From positions 1-28,506 of the forward strand of contig JAQTUY010000002.1 of assembly GCA_028707105.1 (NCBI GenBank): a DNA stretch of 28,506 nt. The letters are read 5' to 3'. Below are positions 8,562 to 18,237 of the stretch, piece after piece. Numbering within the stretch: position 1 is the stretch's first letter; each line of letters opens with the position of its first letter. The DNA is from Candidatus Omnitrophota bacterium (lineage in GTDB: Bacteria; Omnitrophota; Koll11; Gygaellales; JAQTUY01). The position numbers were made by a program, and so were the translations under genes. The notes beneath the pieces were generated by a model. That model was not told where the DNA came from. It was given only the letters and a program-made list of their open reading frames with translations, and ran no database searches.

Positions 8562-10133
8562 ATGCGCGAAGTTAAATTATACGATACTACTTTAAGGGAT
8601 GGTTCGCAGGGCGAGGGTATCTCGTATTCGGTTACGGATAAGGTCCGTATTGCCGAAAAGCTCGGCAGTTTCGGGATACATTTCATCGAAGGCGGCTGGC
8701 CGGGCTCCAATCCTAAAGATATGGAGTTTTATAAGAAGATGGCCAAGGGCCGCGCTTTGAAGGACAGCGAGCTGGTCGCTTTTGGTTCGACACGCCGCCC
8801 CGGCTCCAGGGCCGCGCAGGACGCTAATTTAGGCGCCTTCTTAAAATGCGGGGCGCGCATTGTCACCATCTTCGGCAAGACCTGGGACCTGCATGTAACG
8901 GACGTCTTAAAGACGACCCTGGATGAGAACCTGGACATGATCAGCGATACCGTTTCATTCCTCAAATCAAAGGGGCTAAGGGTATTTTATGACGCGGAGC
9001 ATTTCTTTGACGCGTATGCCGATAATTCCGCTTATTCCCTGAAGTGCCTTAAGGCTGCCCGGGATGCCGGAGCCGAATATATTGTTTTATGCGAGACTAA
9101 CGGCGGGATGATCAGTTCGCAGGTGTCCCGGATTGTCACCGAGGTCAAAAACGCGATACAGGCGCCTTTAGGCATCCATTGCCATAATGATTCGGGCATG
9201 GCAGTTGCGAATTCCATCGCTGCCGTTGAAGCGGGATGTTCTATGGTCCAGGGTACGATCAACGGCTACGGCGAGCGCTGCGGTAACGCCGACCTTATTC
9301 CCATAATCGCTAATCTTAAACTCAAATTGGGGATCGGCTGCGTCTCAGACGCTAAACTTAAAGAATTGACCGAGGTCTCGCGTTTTGTAAGCGAGGTCAG
9401 CAACATGAAACAACAGGATAACCAGCCTTATGTCGGCGTATCGGCTTTTGCCCATAAGGCCGGAGTGCATATCAATGCCGTAATGAAAAATACCAGGTCT
9501 TATGAGCATATCGAGCCTGTGCTGGTAGGTAACCGGCGCCGTATTTTAGTCTCGGAATTAGCGGGAAAGACCACTATTCTGCTTCGGGCCAGGGATATGG
9601 AGCTTGACCTGAGCAAGGAAGACCCTAAGACCAAGAAAATACTTAAGATCGTCCAGCAGCTGGAACATAAGGGCTATCAATTTGAAGCCGCTGAGGCGTC
9701 TTTTGAACTTTTGCTTAAAAAAGCGTTCAAGAAATACAAGAAATTCTTTAACCTGGAAGGATTTAAGGTGGTGGTTGAGAAGAGGGATGACGGCCGCCTT
9801 ATTTCCGAGGCTACTATTAAATTAAAGGTAAAAGGGATCGAAGAGCATACTGCCGCTTCTGGCGACGGCCCGGTCAACGCCCTGGATAATGCCCTGCGCA
9901 AGGCGTTAAAGGAATTTTATCCGACCCTGTCCAAGATGCACCTTACCGATTTTAAAGTCAGGGTCCTGGAAACCAAGGTCGGCACCGCCGCGCCGGTAAG
10001 GGTTTTGATCGAATCTCAGGATGAGAAAGATACCTGGGCTACGGTAGGAGTTTCAGAGAATATCATCGAGGCCTCCTGGCTGGCGCTGGTCGACAGCATC
10101 GAATATAAACTGCTTAAGGATAAGGTAGTGTAA
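8562..10133 (+). CDS. cimA: Citramalate synthase
   Basis: Condenses pyruvate with acetyl-CoA to (R)-citramalate, the first step of the threonine-independent route to isoleucine. The 523-aa protein belongs to the isopropylmalate-synthase superfamily in the long citramalate branch. The TIM barrel starts with LYDTTLRDGSQGEG (metal Asp and catalytic Arg in TTLRDG, residues 9-14), then FIEGGWPGSNPKD, and the metal histidines in GIHCHNDSGMAVANS near residue 207. GTINGYGERCGNADL follows. The C-terminal allosteric (LeuA-dimer) domain spans about 385-520. The FIEGGWPGSNPKD segment separates this branch from LeuA. A GGAGG SD precedes the ATG. It shares one base with valS (TAATG), so Ile precursor synthesis and Val-tRNA charging are coupled in one transcript. 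Confidence 0.93.
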   Translation: MREVKLYDTTLRDGSQGEGISYSVTDKVRIAEKLGSFGIHFIEGGWPGSNPKDMEFYKKMAKGRALKDSELVAFGSTRRPGSRAAQDANLGAFLKCGARIVTIFGKTWDLHVTDVLKTTLDENLDMISDTVSFLKSKGLRVFYDAEHFFDAYADNSAYSLKCLKAARDAGAEYIVLCETNGGMISSQVSRIVTEVKNAIQAPLGIHCHNDSGMAVANSIAAVEAGCSMVQGTINGYGERCGNADLIPIIANLKLKLGIGCVSDAKLKELTEVSRFVSEVSNMKQQDNQPYVGVSAFAHKAGVHINAVMKNTRSYEHIEPVLVGNRRRILVSELAGKTTILLRARDMELDLSKEDPKTKKILKIVQQLEHKGYQFEAAEASFELLLKKAFKKYKKFFNLEGFKVVVEKRDDGRLISEATIKLKVKGIEEHTAASGDGPVNALDNALRKALKEFYPTLSKMHLTDFKVRVLETKVGTAAPVRVLIESQDEKDTWATVGVSENIIEASWLALVDSIEYKLLKDKVV

Positions 10134-12808
10134 TGATAGAGATCTCCAGCCGCTATAACCCCAGGGAAACCGAGGATAAGTGGTATAAATATTGGGAAGA
10201 GCATAAATTCTTCCGGGGTAAGGCCAATCCCGCCAAAGAGCCTTTTAGTATCGTCATACCTCCGCCCAATGTGACCGGGATACTGCATATGGGCCATGCC
10301 TTGAATAATACCATCCAGGATATCCTGATACGCTATAACCGCATGGCGGGTAAAGAGGCGCTCTGGATGCCCGGGGTGGACCATGCCGGTATCGCCACTC
10401 AGAATGTCGTCGAAAAACAGATCGCTAAAGAAGGATTGAAACGCCAGGACCTGGGCCGGGAGAAATTCCTGGAGCGGGTCTGGGTATGGAAGGAACAATA
10501 CGGCTCCACCATCGTAAGCCAGCTTAAGAAATTAGGCTCATCCTGCGATTGGGACAGGATGCGTTTTACTATGGATGAGGGCTATAGCGACGCGGTCACG
10601 GAGATCTTTACCAAATTATACCAGGAAGGCCTGATCTACCGCGGGACTTATATAATCAACTGGTGCCCGCGCTGCCAGACCGCCTTATCCGATGAAGAAG
10701 CTCCGCATAAGGACCTGGAAGGATCTCTTTATTATCTGAAATATCCTTTTAAAGATGACCCGGATGGGTTTTTGACCGTGGCTACTACACGCCCCGAGAC
10801 TATGCTGGGCGATACGGCCGTGGCGGTCAACCCGAAGGATAAGCGTTACAAAAAACTTATCGGGAAAAACCTGGTACTTCCGTTGGTTGAAAGAGAGATA
10901 CCTGTTATTGCCGATGATATGGTCGATATGAAGTTTGGCACCGGCGCGGTAAAGGTCACCCCCGCCCACGACCCGAATGATTACGCGATGGGCAAAAAGC
11001 ATCACCTGGAATTTGTGAATGTACTGCGGCCGGACGGACGGATGAATGAGAATTCCGGAGAGTACGCGGATATGGACAGGTTCGAGGCCAGGAAGGCCAT
11101 CCTGGAGGACCTCAAGGAAAAGGGTTTACTGGAAAAAATAGAGCCGCATCAATTATCCGCCGGCCACTGTTACCGTTGTCATACCATTATCGAGCCTTAT
11201 TTATCCAAGCAGTGGTTTGTGAAGATGAAGCCCCTGGCCAAGGAAGCGATAGAGGTAGTCAAAAAAAACAAGATAAAATTTTATCCTAAACGCTGGACCA
11301 AGGTTTACTTGAACTGGATGGAGAATATCCAGGATTGGTGTATTTCGCGCCAGATATGGTGGGGCCACAGGATACCGGTTTATTATTGCAGGAAATGCGA
11401 GGAGAAGAATGTTATCGTTTCCAAAGTCAAGCCGGATAAATGCCCGGTGTGCGGCGGAACTGATATTTACCAGGATGAGGATGTGCTGGATACCTGGTTT
11501 TCATCCTGGCTCTGGCCTTTTGTCACTTTCGGCTGGCCATTCCAGGCTCAAAGCCTGGAACAGAAAGCCAGGATGGAAGAGGAGCTTAATTACTTTTATC
11601 CGACCTCCGCGCTGGTGACCGCTCCGGAGATACTTTTCTTCTGGGTAGCCAGGATGATAATGTCCGGGCTTCATTTTATGAGCGATATCCCGTTTAAGGA
11701 TGTTTATCTCCACGGTACGGTGCGCGACGTGGAAGGCAGAAAGATGTCCAAGTCCCTGGGTAATATTATCGATCCTCTGGAAGTCATTAATGAATTCGGA
11801 GCGGACGCGCTGCGTTTCAGCATCATCTCTATTACCGCCCAGGGCACGGATGTTTATTTGTCGCGCGAGAAATTTGAGATGGGCAGGAATTTCGCCAATA
11901 AGATCTGGAACGCTTCGCGGTTCGTGCTGATGAACCTGGATGATAAACAAACAAGCGTGGACCTCTGCGAGTATTTTAAAAAAGAAGACCTCAATATTGC
12001 CGATCGCTGGATATTGAGCCGTTTTTATTCCACGCTGGACCAGGTTAATAAGGCGATCGCTGATTTTCGTTTTAATGAGGCGGCAACGCTTTTATACGGA
12101 TTTTTCTGGCATGAGTTCTGTGACTGGTATGTAGAGATGGCAAAACTGCATATCAAAGACGGCTCTACGCAGGTAGTGATGAACAAGGTCCTGGAGAAGT
12201 CCCTGCGCCTGCTGCATCCTTTTATGCCTTTTATCACCGAGGAGATCTGGCAGAGCCTTACTGCCGCGCAGGATAAAAAGTCGATCATGATGCAGCCCTG
12301 GCCGCATTTGCAGAGCCAGATGTGCGATAAAAAGCTGGAAGCGCGGATGGGGGTCATTTTTGATATTATCGGTTCCGTCCGGAATATGCGCGCGGAACTG
12401 CAGATCCCCCTGGACAAAAAGATAAGCATCATTATTTCATCATCCGTAAAGGCGGACAGGGAACTTATTGAAGGATCAGTACCCTATTTAAAGACCCTGG
12501 CTAGGTTAGACGAGGTGCGGGTCGTTTCAGCGCAGAAGCCTCTCAAGTCCAGCGTCAGCCTGCTGGTCGGAGATATCCATGTATTTATACCTCTTGAGGG
12601 TGTTGTGGACCTGGATAAGGAAAGAGCCAGGATCAAGGCCCAGATACAGGGTATGGAAAATGAACTAAAGGGGAAAGAAGTCCGGCTTAAAAATAAGGAG
12701 TTTGTAAGCAAGGCTCCGGCTGAAGTCGTGGAAAAAGAAAGATCCAGGGTAGATGAAATAAAGGAACAGATCGCTAAACTAAAGAGAATCCAAGATGAAA
12801 TTAAATAA
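10133..12808 (+). CDS. valS: Valine--tRNA ligase
   Basis: Charges tRNA-Val with valine, 891 aa, full length. Class I signatures: HMGH at residues 52-55 within PPPNVTGILHMGHALNN, and KMSKS at 537-541. The editing (CP1) domain is present with TTRPETMLGDTAVAV and GTGAVKVTPAHDPNDY. Zinc-type cysteine pairs appear at CPRC and later at CRKC and CPVC. GVDHAGIATQ is the ValS version of the active-site loop. The anticodon-binding region follows KMSKS, and the C-terminus is a charged coiled coil (about 820-891), as in bacterial ValS. The start codon shares one base with the cimA stop, and the last 14 bases overlap nadC. No unusual residue noticed. Confidence 0.98.
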   Translation: MIEISSRYNPRETEDKWYKYWEEHKFFRGKANPAKEPFSIVIPPPNVTGILHMGHALNNTIQDILIRYNRMAGKEALWMPGVDHAGIATQNVVEKQIAKEGLKRQDLGREKFLERVWVWKEQYGSTIVSQLKKLGSSCDWDRMRFTMDEGYSDAVTEIFTKLYQEGLIYRGTYIINWCPRCQTALSDEEAPHKDLEGSLYYLKYPFKDDPDGFLTVATTRPETMLGDTAVAVNPKDKRYKKLIGKNLVLPLVEREIPVIADDMVDMKFGTGAVKVTPAHDPNDYAMGKKHHLEFVNVLRPDGRMNENSGEYADMDRFEARKAILEDLKEKGLLEKIEPHQLSAGHCYRCHTIIEPYLSKQWFVKMKPLAKEAIEVVKKNKIKFYPKRWTKVYLNWMENIQDWCISRQIWWGHRIPVYYCRKCEEKNVIVSKVKPDKCPVCGGTDIYQDEDVLDTWFSSWLWPFVTFGWPFQAQSLEQKARMEEELNYFYPTSALVTAPEILFFWVARMIMSGLHFMSDIPFKDVYLHGTVRDVEGRKMSKSLGNIIDPLEVINEFGADALRFSIISITAQGTDVYLSREKFEMGRNFANKIWNASRFVLMNLDDKQTSVDLCEYFKKEDLNIADRWILSRFYSTLDQVNKAIADFRFNEAATLLYGFFWHEFCDWYVEMAKLHIKDGSTQVVMNKVLEKSLRLLHPFMPFITEEIWQSLTAAQDKKSIMMQPWPHLQSQMCDKKLEARMGVIFDIIGSVRNMRAELQIPLDKKISIIISSSVKADRELIEGSVPYLKTLARLDEVRVVSAQKPLKSSVSLLVGDIHVFIPLEGVVDLDKERARIKAQIQGMENELKGKEVRLKNKEFVSKAPAEVVEKERSRVDEIKEQIAKLKRIQDEIK

Positions 12809-13613
12809 GTTAATAAAAGCCGCTTTAAGCGAAGATATCGGGAGCAGGGACCATACTACCGAGCTTTTTATCCCCAAGGATATGAAGATACGGGCGGTGA
12901 TCACCGCTAATGAGGATGGGGTCATCTGCGGCGTGGATATTGTAAGGCAGGTTTTTCAGGCGCTTGATAAACAGATATTGGTCCAGCCGCGCGTTAAAGA
13001 CGGCCAGTGTGTCAAAAAGGGCAAAGTGTTGATGGTCTTGAGCGGTAAGGCGCGCGGTATAGTGACCGCCGAGCGTGTGGCTTTGAATTTTGTGAGCATG
13101 CTTAGCGGAGTGGCTACGCATACGCGTAAATTCGCGGAAGCGGTAAAACCTTATAAAGTGAAGATACTGGACACACGTAAGACTTTTCCGGGTTTAAGGC
13201 TATTGCAGAAATACGCGGTGCGCATGGGAGGGGGATATAACCATCGCATGAGCCTGGACGAGATGGTGCTTATAAAGGATAATCATCTGCATATTAATAA
13301 AGATTACCGTAAATACCTTAAGCTAGCCAAGAAATATAAGGTGGAAGTAGAGGTTGAAAACCTGCAGGAATTTAAAGAGGCTTTAGGTTCGGGAATCGAT
13401 ATGATCATGCTTGATAATATGAGCGTATCCGACATAAAAAAGGCGGTCTGGCTGCGTAACAATTTTCATCAGCAGACCAAATTGGAAGCCTCGGGGAACA
13501 TCAGCCTTGCCAATATCCGGCGTTACGCCTCCACCGGAGTAGATTATATCTCGATCGGCAGCCTGACCAAGGATATCCAATCGCTGGATGTTTCAATGGA
13601 GGTCACGCGTTAG
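12795..13613 (+). CDS. nadC: Quinolinate phosphoribosyltransferase (nicotinate-nucleotide pyrophosphorylase)
   Basis: Converts quinolinate and PRPP to nicotinate mononucleotide in NAD synthesis. It is 272 aa, the normal size. Family motifs in order: LSEDIGSRDHTTELFIP at the N-terminus, TAERVALNFVSMLSGVATHT near residues 95-114, then DTRKTFPGLRLLQKYAV followed by GGGYNHRMSLDEMVLIKDNH, which carries the substrate-binding Arg/His/Lys residues. EVEVENLQE and IMLDNMS follow, and the C-terminal LEASGNISLANIRRYASTGVDYISIGSLT is the phosphate-binding part. It overlaps valS by 14 bases with a weak SD, so it is probably read by coupling. It is the last gene before the terminator at 13685. nadA and nadB are not in the window. 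Confidence 0.97.
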   Translation: MKLNKLIKAALSEDIGSRDHTTELFIPKDMKIRAVITANEDGVICGVDIVRQVFQALDKQILVQPRVKDGQCVKKGKVLMVLSGKARGIVTAERVALNFVSMLSGVATHTRKFAEAVKPYKVKILDTRKTFPGLRLLQKYAVRMGGGYNHRMSLDEMVLIKDNHLHINKDYRKYLKLAKKYKVEVEVENLQEFKEALGSGIDMIMLDNMSVSDIKKAVWLRNNFHQQTKLEASGNISLANIRRYASTGVDYISIGSLTKDIQSLDVSMEVTR

Positions 13614-13684
13614 GTGAAGTTTGCCTGACTAGGGGGGCTGTATTGACTACAGGGATATTGATACATAATTATTTAAAGTTTTAC

Positions 13685-13715
13685 AGCTAATAAGCTATAT
13701 CTTATTAGCTTTTTT
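13685..13715 (+). terminator. Strong intrinsic terminator after nadC
   Basis: A perfect 10-bp stem (AGCTAATAAG, loop CTATAT, CTTATTAGCT) is followed directly by a run of T. It closes the lysC-cimA-valS-nadC block 72 bases after the nadC stop. There is no comparable T run in the opposite orientation, so it works on the + strand. The gap 13614-13784 holds this terminator and the leader of the next gene but no credible reading frame. Confidence 0.9.
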
Positions 13716-13744
13716 GTTATTAACGCCTAAGAAGTCATTAAAAT
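13714..13744 (+). promoter_or_regulatory. Weak candidate promoter for the SpoIIE phosphatase pair
   Basis: Immediately after the terminator, TTGTTA (13714-13719) and TAAAAT (13739-13744, five of six matches to TATAAT) are separated by 19 bases. The spacing is longer than ideal. It is the only sigma70-like pair between the terminator and the ATG at 13785, so it could start the phosphatase transcript. Low confidence. Confidence 0.25.
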
Positions 13745-13784
13745 AGTATCGTAGCGTTAAAATCCAGACTAAACGAGGTAAGAA

Positions 13785-15977
13785 ATGTTAATGTTGGCCG
13801 TGATTGTTTTGATTTGCAGTATATTTGCTTTAATCCTTGCGGTATTTACCTACCTTAAAGACCCTCATAGTCAACTCAACAGAAGCTTTGCCGTAACATC
13901 TATTTTGTTTTCTTGTTGGTTGTTTACTAACTTTCTTACTGGCTATATTCAAAATCCTTTGTTGGTCAGGGCGATGTGGGGCATCGGCTCAATTGTTCTT
14001 AGCAGTGTCGTAGTTTTTGTATCATTTTTGTGTGGAAAGAGGTCCGGTGGTATGGCTATGTGGATAGCCTGGGGCATCGGGTTATTCTCTTTTATTCTTT
14101 CATTTACTAATTTTTTTATCGGGGAGATATCAAAGATTAGCTTAGGTACTTTTGAAGGGAAATTTGAAATAGGTTTCTATTTGTGGGGTATTTATATGAC
14201 TGTTTTTACCGGCTATAGTATCGTATTGCTGATAAAGACTTATTTACGATCTGCTGGCTTAAAAAAGCTGCAAATAAAATATGTCGGTATAGGGTTTGCA
14301 TTGACTGGTATTTTTGTAATTATACTGGATGTTGTTTTGCCTTTTATGGGAGGTAATAAGAAATGGATGGCTTTAGATTCTACAGCCAGTATATTCTATT
14401 TAGCATTTACCGCGTACGCTATTGTCCGTTACCGGGCTATGGAAATAGATACTGTTTTGCATAAGACGATTCTTTGGCTCCTTACTTCCTTATGGTTACT
14501 TCTTCCTGCCTATTTCGTATTCGCATTTGTCAGGCCGTGGTTGCGTGATTTAAATACTTTGAGCCTTACGGTATTCGCGGCAGCCTTTTTTTACATATTT
14601 CTTTGGTACTATCGTTATTTTCAGCCCAAGATAGATCATTTTTTCCGCCGCCGTAAATACGATTACCAAACGGTCCTGGGAAAAATAGCCGAAAAAATAG
14701 CGACAACCATCGATATCGAAGATCTTACTCGCAAGTTCCTTACTGAGATCTGCGAAACCATGTATCTGCGTACCAGCCTTCTTTATATTATATCTAAAGA
14801 TGAAAGCAAATATTTTATCATAGGCAGGCGGGGGTATAAAGAAGCAGGCGGTATAAGGCAGCGCGCAGAATTGGAAATATACACAACAAAAGAAAGAGAT
14901 GAGCTTGCGAAAAGCCAAAGAGAGTTTAATAATGATAATCCCCTTTTTAAATGGCTGGCAGAGCATCAAGGCATACTTGAAAGAGAACGCATAGAGTTTG
15001 ACCCTCAATACGCGCAGATAAAGGATGGAGCAATAGATTGGCTTGGAAAACAGGAGTTAGAATTAATAGTTCCGCTTACCTTTGAAGGCAAGGTGCACGC
15101 TATCCTGGGGCTTGGTAAGAGAGAAAATCTGCAAGCCTATACCGTAAAGGACCTTGAGCTGCTTAAGAAGCTTGGACAGGAAGCGGGAGCGACCATTTTT
15201 AACGCGTTACACTACGAAGATTCGCTGGAGAAAGAACGATTGGAAGAGGAGATGAGAATGGGGCATCAGATCCAGACGTCGCTTCTTCCTCAGTTTATGC
15301 CTCAAGTTTTCGGTTTGAGCGTCCAGGGCTTAATGCAGCCGGCTAAAGAGATCGGAGGGGATTATTATGATTTTATCCCCGTGCCGAATAAGGATGATAT
15401 CGCTATCGTTATCGGAGATGTTTCCGGCAAAGGTGTTGGCGCGGGCCTTATAATGTCCATGACCAAGGCTACTATCCATACCCTTTCGCATGAAGGGTTC
15501 TCACCCAAAGAGATCCTGCTTAGGGCCAATGAATTTCTGAATCAGCATGTGGGCGAGCAGAAATTCATGACGCTCTTGTATTTGCTTTGGAAATCCAGGG
15601 AGCGGATGATGGCTTATTCTTCAGCCGGGCATGAACATATACTTATCTGCAGGGCTGCCGCGCGCGGCCAGGTGGAAGCTATTGTGAGCGGTGGTTTTAT
15701 GTTGGGTATGCTGCCTGATATTGGGGGTTATCTGGAAGAAAAGCAGATCAAGCTTGAGCCGGGAGATAAAATATTGCTGTATACTGATGGCGTGACAGAA
15801 GCGGAGAACCAATCCAGGGATAGATTCGGGTTGGAGCGGTTAAAAGACGCCTTTTTAAGGTATAGCTCTAAGCCCGCTGACGAACTGATGCACTGCGTTA
15901 AAGACGAAGTCTACGCTTTTATCGGCGGGCATCCGCAGTATGACGATATTACTCTGGTAGTCCTTGAGGCGAAGTAG
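13785..15977 (+). CDS. Membrane SpoIIE-type phosphatase, 7TM-like sensor + GAF + PP2C (copy 1)
   Basis: A 730-aa signalling protein-serine phosphatase. Residues about 1-290 hold around nine hydrophobic segments, like the histidine-kinase 7TM sensor module. A linker (IDHFFRRRKYDYQ) leads to a GAF-type domain (about 300-480), a short coiled linker (LEKERLEEEMRMGHQIQ) and a PP2C/SpoIIE domain (about 500-730). PP2C metal motifs are intact: GGDYYDF near 524, IGDVSGKG near 543, LLYTDGVTEAEN near 664, and PQYDDITLV near 716. Such enzymes usually dephosphorylate a STAS anti-anti-sigma factor; no STAS protein or anti-sigma kinase is encoded nearby. The SD GAGGT (13775-13779) fits ATG 13785 or 13791. 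The membrane half is A+T-rich compared with the rest of the window. It is followed 12 bases later by a paralogue. Confidence 0.88.
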   Translation: MLMLAVIVLICSIFALILAVFTYLKDPHSQLNRSFAVTSILFSCWLFTNFLTGYIQNPLLVRAMWGIGSIVLSSVVVFVSFLCGKRSGGMAMWIAWGIGLFSFILSFTNFFIGEISKISLGTFEGKFEIGFYLWGIYMTVFTGYSIVLLIKTYLRSAGLKKLQIKYVGIGFALTGIFVIILDVVLPFMGGNKKWMALDSTASIFYLAFTAYAIVRYRAMEIDTVLHKTILWLLTSLWLLLPAYFVFAFVRPWLRDLNTLSLTVFAAAFFYIFLWYYRYFQPKIDHFFRRRKYDYQTVLGKIAEKIATTIDIEDLTRKFLTEICETMYLRTSLLYIISKDESKYFIIGRRGYKEAGGIRQRAELEIYTTKERDELAKSQREFNNDNPLFKWLAEHQGILERERIEFDPQYAQIKDGAIDWLGKQELELIVPLTFEGKVHAILGLGKRENLQAYTVKDLELLKKLGQEAGATIFNALHYEDSLEKERLEEEMRMGHQIQTSLLPQFMPQVFGLSVQGLMQPAKEIGGDYYDFIPVPNKDDIAIVIGDVSGKGVGAGLIMSMTKATIHTLSHEGFSPKEILLRANEFLNQHVGEQKFMTLLYLLWKSRERMMAYSSAGHEHILICRAAARGQVEAIVSGGFMLGMLPDIGGYLEEKQIKLEPGDKILLYTDGVTEAENQSRDRFGLERLKDAFLRYSSKPADELMHCVKDEVYAFIGGHPQYDDITLVVLEAK

Positions 15978-15989
15978 GAGGGATAAAGC

Positions 15990-18224
15990 ATGGAATATAT
16001 AAATGAATTATTGGCGCGGGTGCATTATTTGAATAACCCTTTTGTGACTTTTGTGGCTTCTCTTAGCCTGATATTTATGGGTACCTATGTATTGTCGAAG
16101 AATCCCCGGTCCGCGCTATACCGTTCTTTTTTCTTCCTTAACTTTGTTACATTTCTCTGGTTCATAGGCAATGTAGTATCGATGCTGGGGTATAGAAATA
16201 TAGATATCGGGATACTGGGGCACAGGATAGGATATTCGGGAGTATGTTTCATGGTAGCCGCGTATTACACTTTTTATTACGTGCAATTTCATAAGGGTAA
16301 GTTTTTTATGTATTTGTTGTACGTGATCGGGCTGCTGGAACTTGTTTATCTTTGGACTACTAAGGACTCCAGCGTAGGAGCCAGGGCCTTGTATAATGTC
16401 GGGGCTTACTGGGAAGGAATGCCCCGTTTTTCATACTTCTTGGCGTTTGGTATGATTAAATATTTCATCGTCGCCTGGATAACCGCCGCCTGTTTTTGGA
16501 AAGAATATAGGAAGGAGACGATCCCTTTTAAGAAGAACCAGTTCAGGTCTCTGGCCATCGTGGTTGCTGTGTTTAGCTTTGGATGGACGGAATGGATGGT
16601 TTCTTTTGGCATCAAGCTGCATATCGCCTGGATGCTTATACCTATATTTGTGGGGACGATGGGCTATTCAATTATTCACTACCGTACGATGGAGATCGAC
16701 ACGGTTATCCATCGCACTATTCTGTGGCTGGCGGTCTCGGGTTTTATCCTTTTGCCTCTCGGCGCGCTTACTTATCTTATGCGAGCCTGGTTTCATGACC
16801 TTAATTGGACCCAGCTGACTATGATCCTTACGCTTATGTTTTATCTTTTTCTTTTCTATTATCTTCGTATGCAGCCCCGGATTGACCATTTCTTTCGCCG
16901 CCGTAAATACGATTATCAGGCTGTCCTGGGAATGGTAGCCGAGAAGATCGCCACTACCATTAACATTGAAGACCTGACCCGCCAGCTTTTGACGGAAGTA
17001 TGCGAGACGATGTATTTGCGCAATAGCCTGCTTTATGTCCTAAATAAAAATGAGGCAGGGTATTCCATTATAGGCAGGAGGGGGTATAAGGAAATCGACG
17101 GTATAAGACAGCGGGTGGCCCTGGAGATATTCAGCGAGGAAGAGAAAATACATCTTTCCCAGGGCACAAGAGAGATCGGCTGTAATACCGCGCTTTCGAA
17201 ATGGTTCTCAGGGCACAGCGATATACTGGAGAAGGGGCAGGTAGAGGTCGATCCGCAGTATGAAGCTATAAAGGAAGAAGCCCTGGCTTGTTTTAAGGAA
17301 CACGATGTAGAGGTAATAGTTCCTCTTGTGGTGCAGGATAAAGTTAACGCCATTTTAGGATTGGGAAAGAAGGAAAACTTACAGGCTTATTCGGAAAAGG
17401 ACCTGGAGCTCTTAAGAAAACTTGGCCAGGAGGTCGGGGTAACCGTGTTCAACGCCCTGCATTATCAGGATCTGGCGGAGAAGCAGAGGCTGGATGAGGA
17501 AATGAGGATGGGCAGGCAGATACAGGTCAACCTGCTACCGCAAAGGACGCCGCAGATAGAAGGGCTCATAGTGCAAGGCTTGATGAACCCGGCCAAGGAG
17601 ATCGGCGGGGATTATTATGACTTTATTTCTCTGTCAGGCAGGGATGAACTTGGTATAGTCATAGGAGACGTGTCCGGCAAGGGCGTGGCAGCCGGGCTTT
17701 TAATGACAATGGCAAAAATGGCTATTCACGCTTTATCCCAGCAGGAAAATTCTCCCCGCAGGATACTGGTCAAAGCTAACTCTCTTTTGTATGATCAGAT
17801 CGGCGGCCAAAAGTTCATGACCCTGCTTTATCTTTTATGGCAGGCTAAAAGTAAGACTTTGCTTTATTCTTCGGCCGGACATGAACATATCTTGATATTT
17901 CGGCACCAGGCTCAGGTGATCGAAGCTATCCAATCCGGCGGATTTATGCTGGGCATGATGCCGGAAATAGACGTCTTTTTGGAAGAAACACACATTCCTT
18001 TTGAAAATAAGGATAAGATCCTTCTTTACACGGATGGAGTGACCGAGGCTCAGAACGCAAGTGGCGATAGGTTCAGCCTCTCGAAATTAAAGGAAGTATT
18101 CATGAAGCACAGCGCCAAGCCCGCCGCTGAGCTGATGCAGTCCGTCAAAGAGGACGTCTATTCCTTTATCGGCGAGCATCCACAGTATGACGATATCACG
18201 CTGGTAGTGCTGGAAGCGCAGTAG
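15990..18224 (+). CDS. Membrane SpoIIE-type phosphatase, 7TM-like sensor + GAF + PP2C (copy 2)
   Basis: A 744-aa paralogue of the preceding gene with the same order: a multi-pass N-terminal sensor (about 1-300), the shared linker (IDHFFRRRKYDYQ), a GAF domain, a coiled linker and a PP2C domain. From the linker on, the two proteins are closely alike by eye (KIATTI-IEDLTR, CETMYLR-SLLY, ENLQAY, GGDYYDF, IGDVSGKGV). The first 220 residues are hardly alignable. All PP2C metal motifs are intact: GGDYYDF near 537, IGDVSGKGVAAGL, LLYTDGVTEAQN and PQYDDITLV. The SD AGGAGGG precedes the ATG, and the 12-base gap puts both genes on one transcript. Two different sensors therefore feed similar phosphatase outputs, possibly on the same partner. 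The partner is not in the window. Confidence 0.88.
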   Translation: MEYINELLARVHYLNNPFVTFVASLSLIFMGTYVLSKNPRSALYRSFFFLNFVTFLWFIGNVVSMLGYRNIDIGILGHRIGYSGVCFMVAAYYTFYYVQFHKGKFFMYLLYVIGLLELVYLWTTKDSSVGARALYNVGAYWEGMPRFSYFLAFGMIKYFIVAWITAACFWKEYRKETIPFKKNQFRSLAIVVAVFSFGWTEWMVSFGIKLHIAWMLIPIFVGTMGYSIIHYRTMEIDTVIHRTILWLAVSGFILLPLGALTYLMRAWFHDLNWTQLTMILTLMFYLFLFYYLRMQPRIDHFFRRRKYDYQAVLGMVAEKIATTINIEDLTRQLLTEVCETMYLRNSLLYVLNKNEAGYSIIGRRGYKEIDGIRQRVALEIFSEEEKIHLSQGTREIGCNTALSKWFSGHSDILEKGQVEVDPQYEAIKEEALACFKEHDVEVIVPLVVQDKVNAILGLGKKENLQAYSEKDLELLRKLGQEVGVTVFNALHYQDLAEKQRLDEEMRMGRQIQVNLLPQRTPQIEGLIVQGLMNPAKEIGGDYYDFISLSGRDELGIVIGDVSGKGVAAGLLMTMAKMAIHALSQQENSPRRILVKANSLLYDQIGGQKFMTLLYLLWQAKSKTLLYSSAGHEHILIFRHQAQVIEAIQSGGFMLGMMPEIDVFLEETHIPFENKDKILLYTDGVTEAQNASGDRFSLSKLKEVFMKHSAKPAAELMQSVKEDVYSFIGEHPQYDDITLVVLEAQ

Positions 18225-18237
18225 ATTAGAACATTTA

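Noticed and set aside
11409..11930. Small + strand frames inside valS.
   Set aside because: They lie out of frame within conserved ValS domains and have no start signals or family resemblance.
13643..13669. TTGACT with CATAAT as a promoter for the phosphatase pair.
   Set aside because: The spacing is only 15 bases, and the terminator at 13685 lies directly downstream, so the transcript would be about 40 bases. Probably chance.
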